Of a stretch of DNA of 5,110 nucleotides, positions 1 through 3,814 are shown in pieces. The notes beneath the pieces were generated by a model. The model searched no databases and was not told where the DNA came from. It saw only the letters and a program-made list of their open reading frames with translations. Origin of the DNA: Victivallales bacterium. Its GTDB lineage: Bacteria > Verrucomicrobiota > Lentisphaeria > Victivallales > JAADHT01. Location: NCBI GenBank assembly GCA_016930955.1, contig JAFGFR010000153.1, positions 1 to 5,110 of the forward strand. The letters are read 5' to 3'. Position 1 is the first letter of the stretch. Every line of letters begins with the position of its first letter. The translations under genes and the position numbers were made by a program.

Positions 1-833
1 CAGCCTTTCGCGGACTTGAACCACTTGATAAATTCCAAGGCGAAGATCAAATAGGCGCAATCGTATTCATCCCCTGTCGTCCACGTAAACTGAATCGATG
101 GCCCCATGGTGAATAAACGAGTAACGCGAAATTCGTAGCTGATGGCAAAACCGAGGGTCGCCGGCCCGCCAAAGCTTATCTGATATGACTCCGTACCGGC
201 TTGGGCGTAGCTGAACCCGAGTCCCACAGCGGGTTTGAGCCCAAGCCCTCGCCATGGATAGAAGGCCGTATCCAAAAAGAGTGCAAACCCTGCGGTCTTC
301 GGATCGTTCTCACCTCCGAACCCGCCGCTGATGAAATTTATCTGAAATCCGATAGTGAACCATTCGAAAAACGCGTCACCCACGCGTATAGACAGCGCCG
401 AAGCCCAAATGGGGCCGAGGTCAAACGTCAACTCCAGATCTTGTTGTTCCGTCGTATACCAGGCGTATGCCATGGCTACCCCGCTGCTTCCCCCCATGAA
501 CGAACCGGGGCGTCTGGGGACTGATTTGTCCAGGCGCCAACGCCTATTCGGTTTTTCTTCCTTTTTAATGACAGCTGGACGCTCATCATCCGACATCTGC
601 TCTGTCAGAGCCGTATCAGATGATGAGGATGCTTCCTTCTGCATCGCGGCTGTCTCCCCGGTCAAATCCCCTCCGTCAGGAGAGATGCCGGCGTCCGGAG
701 ACGCTGTTCCCGCCTCCTCCTTGTCCTCCACATCGGCCTCGATGTCCGAAGCATGCGATACGGCGACAGCGCCACCCCATATCGACAGCAGCGCAACAAC
801 GAAACCACACCACGTCCTCATCGCCCGTTTCAT
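1..833 (-). CDS. Exported beta-barrel-like outer membrane protein, C-terminus missing (runs off left edge)
   Basis: I do not recognise a named family. The open frame gives 277 codons from the ATG at 833 and is still open at position 1, so the C-terminus is missing. Residues 1-29 look like a Sec signal peptide: basic MKRAMR, a hydrophobic core at about 9-25, and a plausible signal peptidase I site after SHA or HAS near residues 28-29. Residues 30-94 are a low-complexity stretch rich in Asp, Glu, Ser, Ala and Pro, probably disordered. Residues 110-277 alternate hydrophobic and polar residues, with many Gly and aromatic residues (for example GLGLKPAVGLGFSYAQ at 197-211), as expected for amphipathic strands of an outer membrane barrel. 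The gene lies 9 bases downstream of the signal peptidase gene, which fits an exported product. The reading frame and export are well supported. The barrel assignment is inference from composition, and a periplasmic beta-rich protein is the alternative. Confidence 0.85.
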   Translation of the reverse strand, partial: MKRAMRTWCGFVVALLSIWGGAVAVSHASDIEADVEDKEEAGTASPDAGISPDGGDLTGETAAMQKEASSSSDTALTEQMSDDERPAVIKKEEKPNRRWRLDKSVPRRPGSFMGGSSGVAMAYAWYTTEQQDLELTFDLGPIWASALSIRVGDAFFEWFTIGFQINFISGGFGGENDPKTAGFALFLDTAFYPWRGLGLKPAVGLGFSYAQAGTESYQISFGGPATLGFAISYEFRVTRLFTMGPSIQFTWTTGDEYDCAYLIFALEFIKWFKSAKG

Positions 834-835
834 GG

Positions 836-844
836 CCCCACCTT
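836..844 (-). promoter_or_regulatory. Ribosome binding site of the exported protein gene, overlapping the lepB stop codon
   Basis: Read on the minus strand, the sequence is TAAGGTGGGGCCATG. The purine-rich AAGGTGGGG lies a few bases before the ATG, and its first two A residues belong to the TAA stop codon (845-843) of the preceding signal peptidase gene. Ribosomes ending lepB would sit on this site, so coupled translation is likely. It also supports the start at 833. Confidence 0.7.
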
Positions 845-2078
845 ATCGCATGTTGGGGCAAGCCGCCAGCTTATCCTGTTGAACCTCTGTCAGTTCCGGG
901 GCTCCCATGATCATCGTACCGACCCTGTCCCACTGAAAACCGTGGGGACGGCGGTTGGACCACCAGATAAACATCGCCCTTCCCTTGATATTATCAAAGG
1001 GAACAGTACCCCAGTATCGGGAGTCATTGGAGTTGTCCCTGTTGTCCCCCAGAACGAAAACCCGATCCGGCGGTACGGTAATCGGACCGAAGCTGTCTTT
1101 GTGTCCGGACAGAGATTCCGCAATCGTGTATTGAAACTCACCGTGCTTTTCGATCCAGAGCTCGGCCTTGCCGTCCCGCCACTTGTTTTCAAATGGCAGA
1201 CGGGTTCGGTACGAACTGGTTCCCACGAGACACCTGGGAATCTCCTTGTTGTTGATAAAGAGTATGTCCCGCTTCATCTCCACCACATCCCCCGGCAATC
1301 CGACGATTCGTTTGATAAAGTCTGTTCCAGCCATATCGGACTCATCCCCCTCGAATTCAACCGGAAGACTCAGCTCGCTTTTGGGTTTGATAAATACAAT
1401 GACCTCCCCGTGCTTCGGGTCGGAGAAGCGAACCAGCCGCTGATGGACAAACGGCAATGAGAGTCCGTATCGGTACTTGCTGACAAAAATGTGGTCGCCG
1501 ACCATCAACGTCGGCACCATCGATTCACTCGGTATCTTGAATGCCTCTACTACAAATAGTCGCAGCAACACCGCCACCAGGACAGCTATTCCGATGGATT
1601 CAATATACTCCCGCGAGGCGCTCTTCTTGGCAAAGGCGAGGTGTCTATCCACCTTTTCACCGAGTCCTGTCATGGCTTCGACAAGTCTGTCGTTTTCACC
1701 GGAGGCGATAGCTTTTTTCAAGGATGACATGGCAACCTCGAGTTCGGCCCTCCCCTTTTTACTCACAGCCTTGCCGTTTTTCGCCAGGATTTTTTCCACG
1801 GATTGAAGGAGTCGTTTCGCATCTCGCAGACGTCGTCTGGTCCGAAATGGATGATCTTTGTCCTTAACCTTCCAAAATGGAAGCTTGTCACGAATTGAGT
1901 ACATCAAAAATGCGAGCAGTGCGTAGAGCAGCAGCACATGCCAGAACTCAAACTCTTCGAAGAATCCGAAGAGTCGCACTCTGACAAAAATCTCTACGGC
2001 TTGCCAGGCGATCACACCAGGAAGCGCGACAAACCAGACAAAGTACCAGAACAAACTGAGCAGGTATCGGTGGTTCAA
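843..2078 (-). CDS. lepB: Signal peptidase I (leader peptidase)
   Basis: This membrane-bound serine protease cleaves signal peptides from Sec- and Tat-exported proteins on the outer face of the inner membrane. All S26 family boxes are present. IPSESMVPT (182-190) holds the nucleophile Ser186. GDHIFVSKY (194-202) follows, then DFIKRIVGLPGD (253-264) with general base Lys256, and GDNRDNSNDSRYWG (344-357). At 411 residues it is longer than E. coli LepB (324). The extra length is N-terminal: hydrophobic segments at about 5-27 and 45-61, a charged, probably helical loop at 62-157 beginning with a basic RRRLRDAKR patch, then a third segment at about 160-178 leading into the catalytic domain. With the catalytic domain in the periplasm, that loop should be cytoplasmic. 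The start is TTG at 2078, because the codon directly before it is an in-frame TAA and a strong Shine-Dalgarno sits 5 bases upstream. The downstream exported-protein gene starts 9 bases after the stop. Confidence 0.97.
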   Translation of the reverse strand: MNHRYLLSLFWYFVWFVALPGVIAWQAVEIFVRVRLFGFFEEFEFWHVLLLYALLAFLMYSIRDKLPFWKVKDKDHPFRTRRRLRDAKRLLQSVEKILAKNGKAVSKKGRAELEVAMSSLKKAIASGENDRLVEAMTGLGEKVDRHLAFAKKSASREYIESIGIAVLVAVLLRLFVVEAFKIPSESMVPTLMVGDHIFVSKYRYGLSLPFVHQRLVRFSDPKHGEVIVFIKPKSELSLPVEFEGDESDMAGTDFIKRIVGLPGDVVEMKRDILFINNKEIPRCLVGTSSYRTRLPFENKWRDGKAELWIEKHGEFQYTIAESLSGHKDSFGPITVPPDRVFVLGDNRDNSNDSRYWGTVPFDNIKGRAMFIWWSNRRPHGFQWDRVGTMIMGAPELTEVQQDKLAACPNMR

Positions 2079-2083
2079 TTAAA

Positions 2084-2091
2084 CCTCTCCT
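2084..2091 (-). promoter_or_regulatory. Strong Shine-Dalgarno fixing the TTG start of lepB
   Basis: On the minus strand AGGAGAGG is followed by TTTAA and then TTG. The TAA in that spacer is in frame with the gene, so no start further upstream is possible. The near-consensus site with 5-base spacing makes TTG at 2078 the convincing start despite being a rare start codon. Confidence 0.8.
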
Positions 2092-2102
2092 TTTGCGCTC
2101 TT

Positions 2103-2132
2103 CTTATAGACCTCAAGGCGGGGACCACGCAA
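2103..2132 (-). promoter_or_regulatory. Possible weak internal promoter before lepB
   Basis: In the 79-base gap between the RelA/SpoT-like gene and lepB, the minus strand has TTGCGT (2132-2127), an 18-base spacer and TATAAG (2108-2103). The -10 matches five of six consensus bases, but the -35 matches only three. It could give lepB its own transcription within the operon. A match of this quality can occur by chance, and no terminator-like hairpin separates the two genes. Confidence 0.2.
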
Positions 2133-2157
2133 GGAAGTGATAGAAAAATTGCCCATT

Positions 2158-3240
2158 TCAAAGGTCTGTGGGTTTCACGAGTCCCAACTTGAGGCGATTT
2201 ATCACCGTGTGCCGCTGTCGCTCCTTGTATTTGCTGTGCGCTGCATCCCCTCGCTCGTTTTGCCGATGGGTTTGTCTGTCCAGGATCTGAAGTTCTGTTC
2301 GAATGTAGACAATTGGTCGCGGAATAGGATCGATGCCGTCTGTCACAAATGCATCCTGAAAATTGGGAATCCGAATGGGCATATCTGTTACCCAATGAAC
2401 AACGTGGTATTCTGGAGACGAGTGTTTGTTCTCTGTGAGGGCATCATGATAGTCATCCACATCGCTGTCCAATTGAAGATCTCGAAAAATCGTCTTCAGA
2501 TGGGGATGTTCGGTGCAGACGTTCCTGAAAGAGAACAGCGTGTTGTAGCACTCGCTCGAAAGACCGTAATTAAACGGAAACAAATTTCTGGCGAGATAGT
2601 TGATGACCGGCATCACGTCCGCCATGGTGGACGTGATGACTCTAAACCGCATCTTGTCGAACACCTGCGCGGCCAGTGTCCCCTTGGAAAGCAATTTGGT
2701 AATCATGCTGGAGCGCTGTTTTCTGCCTCCGATGAACTCCACCACGGGTAACCCCGCTGCCATCATATTGCTGAGGGTGCGATAGATTCGCCTCTCGGCT
2801 GCCTGAAAGAGCTCCTGGTCTGCCATGGCCAGCGCCTGTCTCGCCTGCTCCGCGTCAAAGTGGTTGACAGTGTGCATTGTTTTCAAAAGCACGCAGGCGC
2901 AGAACTGGCGATGGCGGTTTTTGCGATCCCCGGCCATCGCCAACAGGTCGACGATGCCGGCCTTGCGGAGCGGCTTGGGAATCGGGAAGGAGAGGGTTTC
3001 TCTAAGATAGATTACGGCTTCATCTCGGATACGTTCCAAAAACACGAGGTCCTCTGAATCGGAGAGATTGACCAGATGTGTCCGCAACAGGGCGTTGATC
3101 TCGGATGGTTCCGGGTTGAGTCGGTGCCAATCCAACACACTTCCTCCCCGAAGAATGACGCGGACCAACTCCAAGTCAAAAAGAGTAAACTCATCGAGTG
3201 TTCTATAAGGTTCGAATGTGGTATCGAGAGCCTGTTTCAT
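2158..3240 (-). CDS. Uncharacterised protein with a divergent RelA/SpoT-like synthetase domain
   Basis: 360 residues, no signal peptide and no membrane segment, so probably cytoplasmic. Residues 1-150 look mostly helical and match nothing I can name. The C-terminal half follows the order of landmarks in RelA/SpoT (p)ppGpp synthetase domains: a helix then GGRKQRSSMITKLLSKG (171-187), like the substrate-binding G-R-x-K-x-x-x-S-x-x-x-K loop; VFDKMRFRVI (193-202), like the D-x-x-A-x-R-V strand with the metal-binding Asp (here Asp195); EYHVVHWVTDMP (277-288), like the G-Y-x-S-L-H segment (Tyr278, His282); YIRT (312-315), like Q-I-R-T; and ERGDAAHSKYKE (329-340), closely like E-x-G-x-A-A-H-W-x-Y-K-E. 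The glutamate that normally comes four residues before the Arg of Q-I-R-T appears replaced by Ile310, so catalysis is uncertain. No HD hydrolase, TGS or ACT domain is visible. From memory it resembles myxobacterial conserved-hypothetical families such as TIGR04552/TIGR04562; this is unchecked. The ATG at 3240 lacks a clear Shine-Dalgarno. The frame is closed upstream by TAA at 3289-3287, with no other ATG between. Confidence 0.88.
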   Translation of the reverse strand: MKQALDTTFEPYRTLDEFTLFDLELVRVILRGGSVLDWHRLNPEPSEINALLRTHLVNLSDSEDLVFLERIRDEAVIYLRETLSFPIPKPLRKAGIVDLLAMAGDRKNRHRQFCACVLLKTMHTVNHFDAEQARQALAMADQELFQAAERRIYRTLSNMMAAGLPVVEFIGGRKQRSSMITKLLSKGTLAAQVFDKMRFRVITSTMADVMPVINYLARNLFPFNYGLSSECYNTLFSFRNVCTEHPHLKTIFRDLQLDSDVDDYHDALTENKHSSPEYHVVHWVTDMPIRIPNFQDAFVTDGIDPIPRPIVYIRTELQILDRQTHRQNERGDAAHSKYKERQRHTVINRLKLGLVKPTDL

Positions 3241-3278
3241 GAGGTTGTCGCAACGGGACCGACAGCGCCTCGGCGACG

Positions 3279-3458
3279 TCAGAACTTATCGGGTAAGACG
3301 CCGAGATCCTTCGAATCATCTTTGCTTCCGAGAGATACGGTTCCAAAGAAAATCCCGCAGACAATGAGCAGCAATAGAAGATTTCCCCAGATGGTGCCGG
3401 TGCAAAGCGGGACAAGGACGGCAAGTGCCAATAGTGCGATGGGTGCGAGTCGAATCAT
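3279..3458 (-). CDS. Small two-helix inner membrane protein of unknown function
   Basis: 59 residues starting MIRLAPIALLALAVLVPL. There are two hydrophobic helices, at about 3-19 and 23-43, joined by a very short CTGTIWGN turn, and a charged C-terminal tail (SKDDSKDLGVLPDKF). This is a helical hairpin in the inner membrane. The start at 3458 is chosen because AAGGA lies 7 bases upstream (minus strand AAAAAGGAAAAGTCTATG) and because it begins directly at the hydrophobic segment. A longer in-frame start at 3524 would add 22 residues without a better binding site, and would begin upstream of or close to the predicted transcription start. It is the first gene after the predicted promoter and ends 38 bases before the RelA/SpoT-like gene. 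I recognise no family. The good binding site, coherent membrane composition and position in the operon support a real gene. Confidence 0.72.
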   Translation of the reverse strand: MIRLAPIALLALAVLVPLCTGTIWGNLLLLLIVCGIFFGTVSLGSKDDSKDLGVLPDKF

Positions 3459-3509
3459 AGACTTTTCCTTTTTGTTCGTTGCTATCCTACTAAAACCTAC
3501 TTGTCCTAC

Positions 3510-3536
3510 ATTATGCCACACCAAGATTCATGTCAA
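3510..3536 (-). promoter_or_regulatory. Sigma70-type promoter of the minus-strand operon
   Basis: Read on the minus strand, a perfect -35 TTGACA (3536-3531) is followed by a 15-base spacer and CATAAT (3515-3510), which matches five of six -10 bases. The spacer ends in TGG, giving the TG-n extended -10 motif that can compensate for the short spacing. Transcription would start near 3503, leaving a leader of about 45 bases before the small membrane protein at 3458. This is the best promoter match I found in the window. Confidence 0.55.
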
Positions 3537-3549
3537 ATTTAGATGACAT
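3530..3549. repeat. Inverted repeat (6-8-6) overlapping the operon -35 box, possible operator
   Basis: ATGTCA (3530-3535) and TGACAT (3544-3549) are perfect inverted copies separated by AATTTAGA. The centre-to-centre distance is 14 bases. One arm coincides with the -35 hexamer of the minus-strand promoter and the other lies just upstream of it, where a dimeric regulator could block or assist RNA polymerase. The symmetry is seen directly. The regulatory role is inference, and a six-base arm can arise by chance. Confidence 0.4.
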
Positions 3550-3652
3550 TTTTTACAAGGGAAGTCCTGGTTAGGCAACCTAAAAGTGACAAATATGCCA
3601 ACTTATGGTTGGCGGTTGCCGCGAATCTAATAACGGACACAGTTCAATCTTC

Positions 3653-3682
3653 TTTAGTGTTTTTTGTATTTTTTACCATTTT
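3653..3682. repeat. Series of T-tracts spaced about 9 bases apart
   Basis: Two T6 runs (3660-3665 and 3669-3674) are flanked by TTT (3653-3655) and TTTT (3679-3682), with centres roughly 9 bases apart. Such near-helical spacing of A/T tracts can bend DNA or serve as an UP-like or nucleoid-protein binding element between the two divergent promoters. No hairpin precedes the runs on the plus strand, so they are not a normal intrinsic terminator. Function is inferred only. Confidence 0.3.
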
Positions 3683-3734
3683 CGGGAATCAATGTGTTCT
3701 CGCATGGAACAAATAATTAGATTGTGCCCGCAAC

Positions 3735-3762
3735 TTGCCGTATGTAATGAGTCGTCTATTCT
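3735..3762 (+). promoter_or_regulatory. Candidate promoter for lon (weak)
   Basis: TTGCCG (3735-3740), a 16-base spacer and TATTCT (3757-3762) give a modest sigma70-like match, three to four of six bases in each box. Transcription would start near 3769, about 46 bases before the lon ATG. I did not find a convincing heat-shock sigma32 site. In many bacteria lon is heat-shock induced, but this sequence does not show how it is controlled here. Confidence 0.25.
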
Positions 3763-3775
3763 TTTATTGTGTAGA

Positions 3776-3791
3776 TGAACTAAGTGAACTA
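3776..3791 (+). repeat. Direct repeat of TGAACTA in the lon leader
   Basis: TGAACTA occurs at 3776-3782 and 3785-3791, a 9-base period, with a degenerate GGTGAAA following at 3794-3800. It lies in the predicted 5' untranslated leader of lon, just before the ribosome binding site. It may be chance or a local duplication. Confidence 0.3.
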
Positions 3792-3802
3792 GAGGTGAAA
3801 AG

Positions 3803-3807
3803 AAGGA
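3803..3807 (+). promoter_or_regulatory. Ribosome binding site of lon
   Basis: AAGGA lies 7 bases before the ATG at 3815 in the purine-rich string AGAAGGAAACGACA. This is good spacing and supports the chosen start. Confidence 0.7.
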
Positions 3808-3814
3808 AACGACA

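Larger units (their letters stand above)
3459..3814. other. Divergent intergenic region between the minus-strand operon and lon
   Basis: 356 bases with no convincing gene, visibly richer in A+T than the flanking genes. It holds the 5' ends of two divergent transcripts. On the operon side are a sigma70-like promoter and an overlapping inverted repeat (3510-3549). The middle has a short perfect hairpin (TTAGG-CAA-CCTAA, 3571-3583) and a run of T-tracts (3653-3682). Near lon are a weak promoter candidate (3735-3762), a duplicated heptamer (3776-3791) and the lon ribosome binding site AGAAGGA (3801-3807). I see no tRNA, riboswitch or classic terminator. A short open frame on the minus strand here overlaps the start of lon and has no sign of being real. 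Confidence 0.75.

Noticed and set aside
355..882. A 175-codon open frame on the plus strand
   Set aside because: It is antisense to the signal-peptide-bearing exported gene. Its product is low-complexity, Ser/Pro-rich and has no domain or ribosome binding site.
753..1460. A 235-codon open frame on the plus strand
   Set aside because: It lies antisense to the conserved catalytic part of lepB and its translation shows no recognisable motif, so it is a shadow frame.
2137..2751. A 204-codon open frame on the plus strand
   Set aside because: It is antisense to the RelA/SpoT-like gene, whose minus-strand frame carries clear family motifs. The plus frame has none.
2869..2901. LLKTMHTVNHFDA (118-130) in the RelA/SpoT-like protein as a trace of the HD hydrolase domain of SpoT
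   Set aside because: It resembles the V-K-L-A-D-R-L-H-N segment only superficially. The rest of the HD motif is absent and the segment sits immediately before the synthetase-like domain.
3571..3583. Perfect hairpin TTAGG-CAA-CCTAA as a possible terminator
   Set aside because: The 5-base stem is short and A+T-rich, no T-run follows on either strand, and it lies between divergent genes where no transcript needs to end.
3612..3622. GCGG-TTG-CCGC mini hairpin
   Set aside because: Only four base pairs, with no T-run and no conserved context. It is likely chance.
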